This document shows positions 19,501 to 27,925 of a DNA stretch of 64,000 nucleotides, in pieces; the stretch's first letter is position 1, and each line of letters starts with the position of its first letter. A program made the translations under genes and the position numbers. The stretch spans positions 120,579 to 184,578 of the forward strand of contig NZ_KE384531.1 in the NCBI RefSeq assembly GCF_000426505.1, read 5' to 3'. Source of the DNA: Nisaea denitrificans DSM 18348. Lineage in GTDB: Bacteria; Pseudomonadota; Alphaproteobacteria; Thalassobaculales; Thalassobaculaceae. A model generated the notes under the pieces. The model saw only the letters and a program-made list of their open reading frames with translations, searched no databases and was not told where the DNA came from.

Positions 19501-19672
19501 CGGCAGTGGTGGTAGTGGCCTCGGCATGCACCTGGTCTATTCCATCGTGCATGGCGCGCTCGGTGGCACTGTCTCCGTGTCATCAAAGCCGGGAAAGGGC
19601 ACTGTGATAGCCATTATGCTCCCGATCATCGCGCCGGAAAATGTGGATCGGGAAGCAGCGGGGGAATCTTGA
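16505..19672 (+). CDS. Multi-PAS sensor histidine kinase
   Basis: 1055 residues with no clear transmembrane segment, so probably a cytoplasmic sensor. Several PAS/PAC modules fill residues 1-780 (for example YRDVTEHRGAE, FWDNLVHPEDAPVYL, FGTIADVSSQVAAEE, FHGSTADISELKQTQ). A HisKA-type dimerisation helix carries His809 in GISHEINTPVG; the ATPase domain has the N box LINLIQNAIFHG, the G1 box VTDNGKGM and FEPFFTTKFGSGGSGLGM. It resembles redox- or ligand-sensing kinases, but no heme- or flavin-binding residue is evident to me. GTG 16505 is used; ATG 16532 (GGAG upstream) is an alternative. It most likely phosphorylates the adjoining HD-GYP regulator. Confidence 0.92.
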   Translation: MIDPRSNTGMDSPEAAEPHSAKAEDYFFEWRCDRDGTTTTLSDNFETLTGLNPVALSKFPLLGCSESMEQALAVWGEHALRGEAFHNFSLTISDGTGQCRVLLSGKGFPAGAARPEGFSGFGSCVGVREASPYRQPEPADESLFERIKDVGKAGYILHDAATGHYRIVGPLQEIISPGLDAVSAEDIRAGLLASDIERFDALWGRSRGECVSEEVELRFGRDLYDCRHFLFYLEPYDEDAVSRSGLFAVYRDVTEHRGAETTLKQVEKIASVGHWYSKASIQETYWSEALRDIFGIADWSGEVRTRNYFWDNLVHPEDAPVYLQEREAGIREKRDYGMVVRAHRLDGRMLWVQINGHPLFDRVGSLIGTMGTIQDITPLKELEGQVLQRDKWFKRAQRLGGIGHWTFERAERCIHLSEQAQEIFGTDGVDRFTFAEARKRIHPDDHELLQVIQQKIGARGSGFERQVRVFRADGSIAHLLIAGEFDFSERGELERTFGTIADVSSQVAAEEARRDAEALMSDVFENADCGIVVRDLSDRFIRVNTRAAIQLGLRINDMLGHTVEEVIAKCDRMEDAELMTNAADKVVATLGAVTYDYSHRTGNSERATEFRVVNFPIAGRNSSVRAVASMRYDITDFVNAQDALKKLNEGLESTVRARTLELRHSEERFRNIASASADWLWELDADLNFIWCSENFFEATGRKREDYLGKSMIALVTDEERLVDQRDVWSTFLGKLEAREQVRGIEIERHHPTGIRTVRINAMPVWSDGEFIGFHGSTADISELKQTQAQLIETDRLASLGGLVAGISHEINTPVGASFTVVTKLIATLADLQDGFLKGKISQSQFSRFLAEMDEGLGIIHRGLERTAELITHFKQVAVDQTSLKRREFELSETVSDIVTTMAATIGRRSVKIETQVPEGIRLDSYPGPLGQVLINLIQNAIFHGFDEDGVKKDEAERIVVAGKFGRSGTVTLSVTDNGKGMSPQVVRRVFEPFFTTKFGSGGSGLGMHLVYSIVHGALGGTVSVSSKPGKGTVIAIMLPIIAPENVDREAAGES

Positions 19673-19780
19673 TTGAAATCAAGTATCTGATGGTTTTTCT
19701 TTTGCGCGGAGAGCCATCCGCGGCGCGGCATCCATGCCACGAACAGCGCATACTGCCTTACGTATCAGGATTGCCAAGGG

Positions 19781-19801
19781 CGAAAGTATAATGCACTTTC
19801 G
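19781..19801 (+). promoter_or_regulatory. Inverted repeat overlapping a TATAAT, upstream of the ABC binding-protein gene
   Basis: CGAAAGT and ACTTTCG form perfect 7-bp arms around ATAATGC. The left arm runs into TATAAT (19787-19792), a perfect -10 hexamer, about 80 nt before the start at 19874. No good -35 lies 17 bp upstream. A repressor operator on the -10 of the transporter operon is a reasonable inference, not proven. Confidence 0.4.
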
Positions 19802-19873
19802 TAAGAAGGTGTGCACTATGTTGCATGTACTTGTTGTGGCATAGTTGCCGCATCATTCTGGGAGGCTTGTGCA

Positions 19874-21058
19874 ATGATCAAAAAAATAACGGCCCTCGCG
19901 GCCATGGGAGCTTTTCTTGCTGCTCCGGCAATGGCGGCCGATAAAGTTAAAATAGGTTTCGTTACCACCATCACCACGCCGGCTGGTGTCATCGGCCAGG
20001 ACATGGTCGATGCGGTTAATCTTGCGATGGAAGATATCGGCGGCAAGATGGCTGGCCTTGATGTCGAGCTCATCATTGAGGATGACGGCTTCAAGCCTCC
20101 GGTTGGCAAGCAGAAGGTCGACAAGCTGGTAAAGAAGGACAAGGTCGATTTCATCGGCGGCTTTATCTGGTCCCATGTGCTGCTGGCCGCAAAAAAACCA
20201 GCGCTCGATTCCGGCACTTTCCTGATCAGTTCGAACGCTGGTCCGTCTCAGCTTGCCGGTAAGCAGTGCGACAAGAATTTCTTCTCCACCTCGTGGCAGA
20301 ACGACCAGACGCCGATGGCGATGGGCGAAGTCCTGAACCAGAACGGCGTCAAGTCTGTCTATGTCATGGCTCCGAACTATGCGGCCGGCAAGAACATGAT
20401 CGCCGGTGTCGAACGGACCTTCAAAGGCAAGATCGCCGGACGTGACCTGACCAAGTGGGGTAAGGACGCGCAGCTCGATTTCTCTGCTGAACTGGCAAAA
20501 GCGAAAGCCTCCGGTGCTGAAGCCCTGTGGGTGTTTTATCCGGGCAAGGCCGGCGGTGCGCTGATCAAGCAGTACGAGCAGGCAGGCCTGCGCGATACGA
20601 TGCCGCTTTACACTGTCTTCACGGTCGACTCGATTGCTCTTCCGAAATTGCAGGCTGGCAATCTTCAGGGTGTTCTCGGCTCCCGCAATACCCAGCATTG
20701 GGGTCCTGACCTGGACAACCCGCAGAACAAGAAGTTCGTCGCGGGCTTCAAGAAGAAGTATGGTCACTATCCGTCCTTCTATGCTGCCCAGTCCTACGAC
20801 ACGATCTTCCTGATCAAGAGCGCAGTCGAAGCGGTGAATGGCGATCTGTCGAACAAAGACGGCATTCGCGCCGCCATGAAGAAAGCCGACTTCCCGTCCA
20901 CCCGCGGCAAGTTCAGCTATGGCAACAACCATTTCCCGATCCAGAACTTCTATCTGCGTGAAGTCGTTGCGGATGCAGACGGTGTCTGGACAACCAAGAT
21001 CGTCAGCACGGTCCTGGAAAACCACCAGGACCCGTACGCAGCAGACTGCAAAATGTAA
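19874..21058 (+). CDS. ABC transporter substrate-binding protein, branched-chain amino acid type
   Basis: 394 residues. The signal peptide MIKKITALAAMGAFLAAPAMA is cut before ADKVKIGF, so the protein is periplasmic. It has the Peripla_BP_6 (LivJ-like) fold: KIGFVTTITTPAGVIGQDMVDAVNLAM, DFIGGFIWSHVLLAAKKPAL and FYAAQSYDTIFLIKSAVEAV. Relatives bind branched-chain or aromatic amino acids, amides or aromatic acids; the ligand is not deducible. ATG 19874 has GGGAGG upstream; an in-frame extension from 19811 would bury the signal peptide. It leads the operon with permeases and ATPases; the 98-nt gap before the first permease contains a strong hairpin. Confidence 0.93.
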   Translation: MIKKITALAAMGAFLAAPAMAADKVKIGFVTTITTPAGVIGQDMVDAVNLAMEDIGGKMAGLDVELIIEDDGFKPPVGKQKVDKLVKKDKVDFIGGFIWSHVLLAAKKPALDSGTFLISSNAGPSQLAGKQCDKNFFSTSWQNDQTPMAMGEVLNQNGVKSVYVMAPNYAAGKNMIAGVERTFKGKIAGRDLTKWGKDAQLDFSAELAKAKASGAEALWVFYPGKAGGALIKQYEQAGLRDTMPLYTVFTVDSIALPKLQAGNLQGVLGSRNTQHWGPDLDNPQNKKFVAGFKKKYGHYPSFYAAQSYDTIFLIKSAVEAVNGDLSNKDGIRAAMKKADFPSTRGKFSYGNNHFPIQNFYLREVVADADGVWTTKIVSTVLENHQDPYAADCKM

Positions 21059-21079
21059 TCATCCTCCTTGGATGACGGG

Positions 21080-21117
21080 AAACCGGCGGAGCGAGAGCTT
21101 CGCCGGTTTCAGTTTTC
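21080..21117 (+). terminator. Perfect 13-bp hairpin with GAGA loop between binding protein and permease
   Basis: AAACCGGCGGAGC (21080-21092) pairs with GCTTCGCCGGTTT (21097-21109), one G-T wobble, enclosing a GAGA tetraloop, followed by CAGTTTT. It probably stops most transcripts after the binding-protein gene, or protects that mRNA 3' end, leaving less permease/ATPase mRNA, as expected for importers that need excess binding protein. Confidence 0.75.
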
Positions 21118-21155
21118 GCCTCTGGCGCAAAATAAAGTTTGAGTAGGACGGCTGG

Positions 21156-22079
21156 GTGGACTGGGGACTCTTTACAATTCAGATGCTGAACGGGGTGCAG
21201 CTTGGCGTACTCCTGTTTCTGCTCGCCGCAGGCCTGACGCTGGTCTTCGGCATCATGGACTTCGTGAATCTGGCGCATGGCTCGCTCTACATGATGGGGG
21301 CGTATTTCTGCGCCACCCTGGTGCAGCTCACGGACTCCTTCGTTCTCGGCGTCATTCTGGCGCTGCCACTGACCGCCTTGCTGGGCTGGCTTGTCGAGCT
21401 GATCGTCGTCAGGGCGCTCTACACGCATGATCATCTGGATCACGTGCTGGCGACCTTCGGGTTGATCCTCTGCTTCGATACGGCTGTGGATTTCATCTGG
21501 GGTCCGACCGGCATGGCCATTCCGCTGCCGGAAATCCTCGACAGCCATATCGATCTTATGGGTGGCCATACATTCCCTGTTTTCCGGATCCTGATCATCT
21601 GCACGGGGCTTGCCGTCGCAGGCTTCCTCTATGTCATGGTGGCGCATACCCGGATCGGCATGCTGATCCGCGCCGGTGCATCGAACCGGACCATGGTGAT
21701 GGCGCTTGGGGTCGATATCGGCAAACTGTTCGCGCTGGTTTTCGCCGTTGGGGCCGCGCTTGCGGGGCTTGCCGGCATGCTGATCGCGCCGATCACGGAA
21801 GCGAGTATCGGCATGGGGAACGAGATCATCATCGTGGCCTTTGTCGTCATCATCATCGGCGGTATCGGCTCCATCAAAGGCGCTTTTGTTGCCGCAATGC
21901 TTGTCGGCCTGATCGACACGATGGGGCGCTCCTTCCTCGACCAGCTACTGAAAATCTTCATGTCGTCCGAGAGCGCCGAGACATCGGCGCCGGCCCTGTC
22001 CGCCATGGCGATCTATATCCTGATGGCCATGGTGCTGGCCTTTCGGCCCCAGGGCCTGTTCCCGCCGAAGGTGCGCTGA
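21156..22079 (+). CDS. Branched-chain amino acid type ABC permease, LivH family
   Basis: 307 residues and strongly hydrophobic, with about eight membrane segments (GVLLFLLAAGLTLVFGIMDF near the N-terminus, ILIICTGLAVAGFLYVMV in the middle). The LivH-type cytoplasmic loop RAGASNRTMVMALGVDIGKLF and the following AVGAALAGLAGMLIAPI are characteristic. It forms the inner-membrane channel with the LivM-type partner 3 nt downstream. The start is GTG 21156 (VDWGLF) after an AGGA stretch. Distance from the binding protein and the intervening hairpin suggest reduced expression. Confidence 0.93.
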   Translation: MDWGLFTIQMLNGVQLGVLLFLLAAGLTLVFGIMDFVNLAHGSLYMMGAYFCATLVQLTDSFVLGVILALPLTALLGWLVELIVVRALYTHDHLDHVLATFGLILCFDTAVDFIWGPTGMAIPLPEILDSHIDLMGGHTFPVFRILIICTGLAVAGFLYVMVAHTRIGMLIRAGASNRTMVMALGVDIGKLFALVFAVGAALAGLAGMLIAPITEASIGMGNEIIIVAFVVIIIGGIGSIKGAFVAAMLVGLIDTMGRSFLDQLLKIFMSSESAETSAPALSAMAIYILMAMVLAFRPQGLFPPKVR

Positions 22080-22082
22080 CCA

Positions 22083-23057
22083 ATGACATCGCTAATCAGA
22101 ACGGGCCTTCCGGCCTACGTCATGGTCGCCGGGCTGGCATTTCTGGCTCTGCTGCCGTTACTTGCCGAATGGGTCGACAACATCTTCCTGATCGATCTGT
22201 TCATGCGCCTGATGATCCTCAGCATCGCTGCGGTCGGCCTCAACCTCATTCTCGGTTATGGCGGGATGGTCAGTTTTGGTCATGCAGCCTATCTGGTGAT
22301 TGGCGCCTATGCCGTTGGTATCCCGGCCTATTACGATATCTATGACGGCTTTCTGCAGTTCGCCATCGCCATCTTCGCATCGGCGGCAGTCGCTCTCGTG
22401 ACTGGCGCCATCGCTCTGCGTACCAAAGGCGTCTATTTCATCATGATCACCATGGCCTTCGCACAGATGGTGTATTTCACCTTCGTGTCGATCGAGGAAT
22501 ATGGGGCTGACGATGGCCTGACCATCAACATGCGCAGCGAGTTCGCGGGGCTGCTCGATATAGAGGACAATTTCACCCTCTATTACTTCGTGCTGGTCTC
22601 ACTGATCGCAGTGTTGGGGCTGGTCTACAGGATCGTGCATTCCCGTTTCGGCATGGTGATTTCCGGCGCCAAGGGGAACGAGCGCCGGATGCAGGCCGTC
22701 GGGTTTCCGACCTATCGGTATCGCCTTGTCTGCTACGTGATCTCCGGCGCTATCTGCGGCTATGCCGGAGCGCTTCTCGGTAACTTCACCAACTTCATCA
22801 CGCCCGAGATGGGCGACTGGGTGCATTCAGGCGAGCTGATCTTCATGGTCGTGCTCGGCGGCGCGGGCAGCCTGTTCGGGCCGGTGCTTGGCACGGCGGT
22901 CTTCATCCTGCTGGAGGAATATCTCTCCCGCCTGACCCAGTACTGGCACTTTCCCTTCGGAGCGATGCTGATCCTGGTGGTGATCTTCACCCGCGGGGGC
23001 ATCAACGGAATGTTCCGCTGGCTCGGTATGAAATCCGGCATCGGAGGACGGTCATGA
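22083..23057 (+). CDS. Branched-chain amino acid type ABC permease, LivM family
   Basis: 324 residues, hydrophobic throughout. The LivM-type motif LNLILGYGGMVSFGHAAYLVIGAYA is present, with ALRTKGVYFIMITMAFAQMVYF and GAKGNERRMQAVGFPTYRYRL forming the ATPase-coupling region, and FMVVLGGAGSLFGPVLG near the C-terminus. ATG 22083 starts 3 nt after the LivH-type stop, and its TGA overlaps the next ATG, so the four membrane/ATPase genes are translationally linked. It pairs with LivH as the heterodimeric channel. Confidence 0.94.
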   Translation: MTSLIRTGLPAYVMVAGLAFLALLPLLAEWVDNIFLIDLFMRLMILSIAAVGLNLILGYGGMVSFGHAAYLVIGAYAVGIPAYYDIYDGFLQFAIAIFASAAVALVTGAIALRTKGVYFIMITMAFAQMVYFTFVSIEEYGADDGLTINMRSEFAGLLDIEDNFTLYYFVLVSLIAVLGLVYRIVHSRFGMVISGAKGNERRMQAVGFPTYRYRLVCYVISGAICGYAGALLGNFTNFITPEMGDWVHSGELIFMVVLGGAGSLFGPVLGTAVFILLEEYLSRLTQYWHFPFGAMLILVVIFTRGGINGMFRWLGMKSGIGGRS

Positions 23058-23806
23058 GCGGCGCGTTTCTCGAGGTCCGGAACCTCTACAAGAGTTATGG
23101 CGGGATTGCCGCGACGGATCATGTCGATCTCGATGTCCGGCAGTCGGAGCTGCATGCGATTATCGGCCCGAACGGTGCCGGCAAGACCACGCTGATCTCC
23201 CAGTTGTCCGGCGAGATCGATCCTGACGGCGGCACGATCCGCTTTGACGGGCGGGACATGACACGCACGCCGGCCTACAAGCGTTCGCTGCTCGGTCTTG
23301 CCCGGTCTTTCCAGATCACCAGCCTGATGCTGGATATGACCGTGCTTGAGAACGTTGCGCTCGCGGTTCAGGCCCACGCCGGACACTCGTTCCGGTTCTG
23401 GCGGGCGGCCCGGAAGGATCCGGCTCTGACGGAGCCGGCAATGGCCGCGCTTGCGGCTGTCGGGCTTCAGGACCGAGCCAATGACGTTGCTCAGGCAATG
23501 TCCCACGGTGAGCACCGCCAGCTTGAGATTGCCATGGCCCTGGCGACAAAACCGGTCCTGCTGTTGCTTGACGAGCCGATGGCCGGGATGGGGGTGGAGG
23601 AATCCAAGCGCATGGTGGAGATCCTGCGCAGTCTGAAAGGCGAAAAGACCATGCTCTTGATCGAGCACGATATGGACGCGGTCTTCGCATTGGCGGACCG
23701 GATTTCGGTATTGGTCTACGGTCGCGTCATCGCGACCGGGACACCCGAGGAGATTCGCGGTGACGAGGCCGTGCGCCGGGCCTATCTCGGCGACGAGGTG
23801 GCGTGA
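23054..23806 (+). CDS. Branched-chain amino acid type ABC ATPase, LivG family
   Basis: 250 residues. Walker A GPNGAGKTT near residue 39, the LivG-type insert LGLARSFQITSLMLDMTVLENV, the signature region MSHGEHRQLEIAMAL (SHGEH in place of SGGQ) and Walker B LLLDEPMAGMG are visible. The C-terminal YGRVIATGTPEEIR is typical. It powers import as a cytoplasmic heterodimer with the LivF-type ATPase. The ATG overlaps the LivM stop by ATGA, and its own stop overlaps the LivF start. Confidence 0.95.
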   Translation: MSGAFLEVRNLYKSYGGIAATDHVDLDVRQSELHAIIGPNGAGKTTLISQLSGEIDPDGGTIRFDGRDMTRTPAYKRSLLGLARSFQITSLMLDMTVLENVALAVQAHAGHSFRFWRAARKDPALTEPAMAALAAVGLQDRANDVAQAMSHGEHRQLEIAMALATKPVLLLLDEPMAGMGVEESKRMVEILRSLKGEKTMLLIEHDMDAVFALADRISVLVYGRVIATGTPEEIRGDEAVRRAYLGDEVA

Positions 23807-24507
23807 TGTTGAGAGTTGAAGAGATCGAGACATTCTACGGCGCCAGTCAGGCTCTGTTCGGAATGAGCCTGAAGATTGGCTCGAACGAGGTCGTGACGCT
23901 GATGGGGCGGAACGGCATGGGCAAGACCACGACCGTAAATTCGATCATGGGGATCGTTCGGCCTTCTTCAGGCCGCATCGTCTTCGAGGCGGACGACATC
24001 ACCAGGGCGCCGGCATACCGGATCGCCCGCTACGGCATCGGGCTGGTGCCGGAAGGCCGCCAGGTCTTCCCGAACCTCAGTGTGCGCGAGAACCTCATAG
24101 CGACCGCTGCGAACCGGTTTAATTCCCGGGACCCATGGACGGTCGAGCGCGTGCTGGCGATGTTCCCGGAGCTGGAAGTCCGGATGACGTCGATGGCCAA
24201 CCTGCTGTCCGGCGGCGAGCAGCAGATGCTCGCCATCGGCCGGGCGCTGATGACCAACCCGAAGCTTCTGATCCTGGACGAAGCGACCGAGGGCTTGGCC
24301 CCGCTGATCCGTCAGGAGATCTGGCATTGTCTGGAGCGTTTGAAACAGGCGGGTCAGGCGATCCTTGTCATCGACAAGAACATCGATGATTTGAAGCGGA
24401 TCGCGGACCGGCATTATGTGGTCGAAAAGGGCCAGGTTGTCTGGACGGGCACGACTGCCGAGCTCGATGAAAATGCGGCGCTGATCCAGGAAAAACTCGG
24501 GGTTTAA
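23806..24507 (+). CDS. Branched-chain amino acid type ABC ATPase, LivF family
   Basis: 233 residues. Walker A GRNGMGKTT, the LivF hallmark GIGLVPEGRQVFPNLSVREN, signature LLSGGEQQMLAIGRAL and Walker B LLILDEATEGLAP are present. It is the second ATPase of the importer. ATG 23806 (TGATG overlap with LivG) is used; a GTG 3 nt earlier is equally possible. It ends the operon; a palindromic repeat that could stop transcription lies 29 nt downstream. Confidence 0.95.
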   Translation: MLRVEEIETFYGASQALFGMSLKIGSNEVVTLMGRNGMGKTTTVNSIMGIVRPSSGRIVFEADDITRAPAYRIARYGIGLVPEGRQVFPNLSVRENLIATAANRFNSRDPWTVERVLAMFPELEVRMTSMANLLSGGEQQMLAIGRALMTNPKLLILDEATEGLAPLIRQEIWHCLERLKQAGQAILVIDKNIDDLKRIADRHYVVEKGQVVWTGTTAELDENAALIQEKLGV

Positions 24508-24535
24508 GCGGGCTGTTGCGAGCATCAAACAAAAT

Positions 24536-24621
24536 CGTCATCCCTGCCGGAGAGCAGGGACCCAGATGAACATGGAGCTCAGCTCTTCGATCCCTGGGTC
24601 CCGTCTTTCGACGGGATGACG
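24536..24621. repeat. GTCATCCC-type palindromic intergenic repeat, copy A
   Basis: 86 bp bounded by CGTCATCCC and GGGATGACG. Each half is also a hairpin: CCCTGC/GCAGGG on the left, CCCGTC/GACGGG on the right, and GGGACCCAG pairs with CTGGGTCCC inward. It separates the convergent LivF-type ATPase and hemA and may serve as a two-way terminator. Same family as copies at 39631-39743 and 51629-51713. Confidence 0.85.
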
Positions 24622-24639
24622 GTTAGATTTTGAGCTTCG

Positions 24640-25851
24640 TTAGGCGCTCTTCCGGATACCCGCTTCCTGAAACATCGGCACCAGTATATCCACCAGCTCC
24701 GCGATCATCGCGTCTGTGTGGCGCGGTGTCGGGGTGAAGCGCAGGCGTTCGGTTCCCTTGTCCACAGTCGGATAGTTGATCGCCGTCACGTAGATATTGT
24801 GATCGTACAGAAGCCGGTTTGAGAATTCGCGGGCTTTGGCGGCATCGCCGACCAGCAAAGGCACGATGTGGCTTTCCGACGGCATTACCGGCAGGCCAGC
24901 CTCCCGGAACGCTTCCTTCAGGCGGGCGGCCTGACGTTGCTGCATCGCCCGCTCCTGACCGCTTTCCTTCAGATGACGGATGCTTGCGGTGGCCGCGGCG
25001 GCGACCATCGGCGGCAGGGAGGTGGTGAAGATGAAGCCGGGCGCGACGCTACGCACATAATCCAGCACGTGGGCCGGGCCGGCGAGATAACCGCCATGCA
25101 CGCCGATGGCCTTGCCCAGCGTCCCCTCGATCAGGTCAACCTTGTCCAGCACATCGTCCCGCTCGGCGATGCCGGCGCCGCGCGGCCCATACATGCCGAC
25201 CGCATGGACTTCGTCGAGATAGGTGATCGCGTTGAATTCATGCGCGAGATCGCAAATTTCCTCGATCAGACCGATATCGCCGTCCATTGAATAGACGCTC
25301 TCGAAGGCGACCATCTTGTGGCTTTCGGGATCGGCCGCTTCCAGCAACTCGCGCAGATGCGCGAGGTCGTTATGCCGGAAGATATGTTTGCGGGCCTTGC
25401 CCTTGCGGATGCCCTGAATCATCGAGGCATGGTTCTTCTGGTCGGAGAACACATCCATGTTCGGCGACGCGCTCAGCAAGGTCGAAAGGCTGGCCTCGTT
25501 GGCGATATAGCCGGAGGTGAAGAGCAGGGCCGCTTCCTTCTGGTGCCAGTCCGCGAGTTCTTCCTCAAGCGCGACATGATAGTGACTGGTGCCGGAAATG
25601 TTGCGTGTACCGCCGGCGCCGACGCCGGTTTGTTCCACGGCCTCATGCACTGCGCTGCGCAGCACATCGCTCTGCCCCATCGCCAGATAATCGTTCGAGC
25701 ACCATACCAGAACCTGCTCCACGCCGCCGTCCCGGTGGTGCTTGTAATAGGGGAACTTGTCCGCCTGCTTTTCCAGATCGGCGAACACGCGATAGCGGTC
25801 CTCGGCCTTGATCCGGTCCAGCTCGTTGCGGCAGATATCGAAGAGGTTCAC
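24640..25851 (-). CDS. hemA: 5-aminolevulinate synthase
   Basis: 403 residues. It condenses succinyl-CoA and glycine to 5-aminolevulinate, the C4 entry to heme and other tetrapyrroles typical of alphaproteobacteria; PLP-dependent homodimer. Seen are [55 protein letters not shown] and the PLP lysine Lys247 in [12 protein letters not shown]. The start is GTG 25851 after GGGAGAGAGG. An FNR-type box is centred about 62 bp upstream of the start, fitting oxygen control of tetrapyrrole synthesis. Ferrochelatase is at 53.5-54.5 kb. Confidence 0.97.
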   Translation of the reverse strand: MNLFDICRNELDRIKAEDRYRVFADLEKQADKFPYYKHHRDGGVEQVLVWCSNDYLAMGQSDVLRSAVHEAVEQTGVGAGGTRNISGTSHYHVALEEELADWHQKEAALLFTSGYIANEASLSTLLSASPNMDVFSDQKNHASMIQGIRKGKARKHIFRHNDLAHLRELLEAADPESHKMVAFESVYSMDGDIGLIEEICDLAHEFNAITYLDEVHAVGMYGPRGAGIAERDDVLDKVDLIEGTLGKAIGVHGGYLAGPAHVLDYVRSVAPGFIFTTSLPPMVAAAATASIRHLKESGQERAMQQRQAARLKEAFREAGLPVMPSESHIVPLLVGDAAKAREFSNRLLYDHNIYVTAINYPTVDKGTERLRFTPTPRHTDAMIAELVDILVPMFQEAGIRKSA

Positions 25852-26245
25852 GGCCTCTCTCCCGGTTTTTGCAGCTTCAGTCTCTTGTGTTTTTCAACCG
25901 GGATTAATGATCCAGGTCAATCCGCACGCTCTTGGCTTGACTGGTATACCGGATTCTGGCTATTTTTCGCGCGATATGTTGACGCACACGCACCTCGGCT
26001 TGGCGCTACGACTTAGGATCCCGGCTCTTTAGAGAGTCCGGGTCACGTCGCTCGTCTATGCTTGAGCCGTGCTGATGCGTTGCCGATGGATCACCATCCC
26101 GCCTCACACAATCGAACAGAGACTCTTCTCCGTCGGCCTTTTTGCAGGCACGATTCGAAGGACGCGCGCATTCAGGAATAGAATTTGAATGTTGAAAACG
26201 GGCAGGCGCTCACAGGAAAATGCGCCGCCCATGGGAGTTGAAGTG
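25852..26245. promoter_or_regulatory. Divergent promoter region hemA / leuA
   Basis: 394 bp without a gene between divergently read hemA and leuA. Near hemA it holds the FNR-type box listed separately. On the leuA side I looked for a leader peptide with repeated leucine codons and an attenuator hairpin and saw neither; the frame upstream of the chosen leuA start (26189-26245) is open but unlike the family. Confidence 0.5.
25907..25920 (-). promoter_or_regulatory. FNR/FixK-type box upstream of hemA
   Basis: Read on the hemA strand the site is TTGACCTGGATCAT, matching 8 of 10 defined bases of TTGATnnnnATCAA. Its centre lies about 62 bp before the hemA start codon, so activation from a class II position (near -41.5) would give a leader of about 20 nt. 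FnrL control of hemA is known in Rhodobacter; the extension to this organism is inference. Confidence 0.65.
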
Positions 26246-27925
26246 ATGAACCACATGCCGATCGAAAAATACCGCGCCTATTCCCGGGTCGATCTGCCGG
26301 ACCGGACATGGCCCTCGAAAATCATCGACAAGGCACCGATCTGGTGCAGCGTCGATCTGCGGGACGGTAATCAGGCGCTGGTCGATCCGATGGACAGCGT
26401 GCGCAAGCACCGGATGTTCAAGACGCTGGTCGAGATGGGCTTCAAGGAAATCGAAGTCGGCTTCCCGAGCGCGTCAGACACCGATTTCAATTTCGTCCGC
26501 GAGATCATCGAGGGCGGCCTGATCCCGGATGACGTGACCATTCAGGTGCTGACCCAGGCCCGCGAGCATCTGATCGAACGGACCATCGAAAGCCTGATGG
26601 GCGCCAGGAGCGCTATCGTCCATCTCTACAACTCGACCTCGGAGCTGCAGCGCCGGGTTGTGTTCAATGAGGACCAGGCAGGCGTCAAGAAGATCGCCGT
26701 CGAAGGCGCCATCATGGTCAAGGACCGGCTCGCCCGTCTGGAAGAGGCCGGCACGAAGGTGCGCCTGCAATATTCTCCGGAAAGCTTCACCGGCACCGAG
26801 CTGGAATACGCGCTGGAAGTTTGCGAAGCGGTGATGGATGTCTGGCAGCCGACGCCGGCGAACCCGGTGATCATCAACTTGCCCTCGACGGTCGAGATGT
26901 CGACCCCGAACATCTATGCCGATCAGATCGAGTGGATGCACCGGAATTTCACCCGCCGAGACTCGATCATCCTCTGTGTCCATCCGCATAATGACCGGGG
27001 TACCGGCATCGCGGCGACGGAAATGGCGGTCATGGCCGGTGCGGACCGGGTCGAAGGCACCCTGTTCGGCAATGGCGAGCGGACCGGCAATGTCGATCTG
27101 GTCACTCTGGGTTTGAACCTGTTCACCCAGGGCGTTGATCCGGAGCTGGATTTCTCCAACATCAACGGCCTGATGGAGACGGCGGAATATTGCAACCAGT
27201 TGCCGATCCATCCCCGCCACCCTTATGCGGGCGAGTTGGTGCACACGGCCTTCTCCGGCTCGCACCAGGATGCGATCAACAAGGGCATGCAGGCGATCCG
27301 CAAGGCGAACGATCCGCACTGGGAAGTGCCCTACCTGCCGATCGACCCGCAGGATATTGGGCGTGATTACGAGGCCATCATCCGGGTCAACAGCCAGTCT
27401 GGTAAAGGCGGGGTTGCCTACCTGCTCGAAACCGACCACGCGATCAAGCTGCCGAAGCCGGCACAGGCCCAGTTCAGCCAGGCGATCCAGAAGATCACCG
27501 ATGCAACCGGCAAGGAGATCGACAGCGAGACCATCTGGTCGACCTTCGATGCGGAATTCATCCATCAGCCGGGCGCGCCTTTCAGCCTGGTGTCCTTCAA
27601 GTCCAGATCGCTGGAAGGCTCGAACGAGCGCGAGCACATCACGGCGGTGGTGAAGCATGAGGGCAAGGATCATGTGGTCGAGGCCGAAGGCAACGGTCCG
27701 ATTTCGGCTTTCGTGAACGGATTGCGCCATGAATTCGGGCTCAATTTCCGGCTGAAGGACTATACCGAGCACACGCGCTCTGTCGGCTCGCGAGCCGAGG
27801 CGGCGGCCTATATCGAGCTCAATGTGCCGGATGCGAACGGCCGCAGCGTGTTCGGGGTCGGTATCGATACCTCGATCACCATGGCACCGATCCGGGCCGT
27901 CATGAGCGCGGTCAACCGCATCTAG
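26246..27925 (+). CDS. leuA: 2-isopropylmalate synthase
   Basis: 559 residues, the long LeuA form. It condenses acetyl-CoA with 2-ketoisovalerate, the first leucine-specific step, and is normally feedback-inhibited by leucine through the C-terminal domain. Visible are [20 protein letters not shown] (metal/substrate region), [25 protein letters not shown] and [16 protein letters not shown] 26246 is preferred ([15 protein letters not shown] 8 nt upstream) over the ATG at 26189. Its TAG stop forms CTAG with the stop of the convergent transporter. Confidence 0.96.
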   Translation: MNHMPIEKYRAYSRVDLPDRTWPSKIIDKAPIWCSVDLRDGNQALVDPMDSVRKHRMFKTLVEMGFKEIEVGFPSASDTDFNFVREIIEGGLIPDDVTIQVLTQAREHLIERTIESLMGARSAIVHLYNSTSELQRRVVFNEDQAGVKKIAVEGAIMVKDRLARLEEAGTKVRLQYSPESFTGTELEYALEVCEAVMDVWQPTPANPVIINLPSTVEMSTPNIYADQIEWMHRNFTRRDSIILCVHPHNDRGTGIAATEMAVMAGADRVEGTLFGNGERTGNVDLVTLGLNLFTQGVDPELDFSNINGLMETAEYCNQLPIHPRHPYAGELVHTAFSGSHQDAINKGMQAIRKANDPHWEVPYLPIDPQDIGRDYEAIIRVNSQSGKGGVAYLLETDHAIKLPKPAQAQFSQAIQKITDATGKEIDSETIWSTFDAEFIHQPGAPFSLVSFKSRSLEGSNEREHITAVVKHEGKDHVVEAEGNGPISAFVNGLRHEFGLNFRLKDYTEHTRSVGSRAEAAAYIELNVPDANGRSVFGVGIDTSITMAPIRAVMSAVNRI

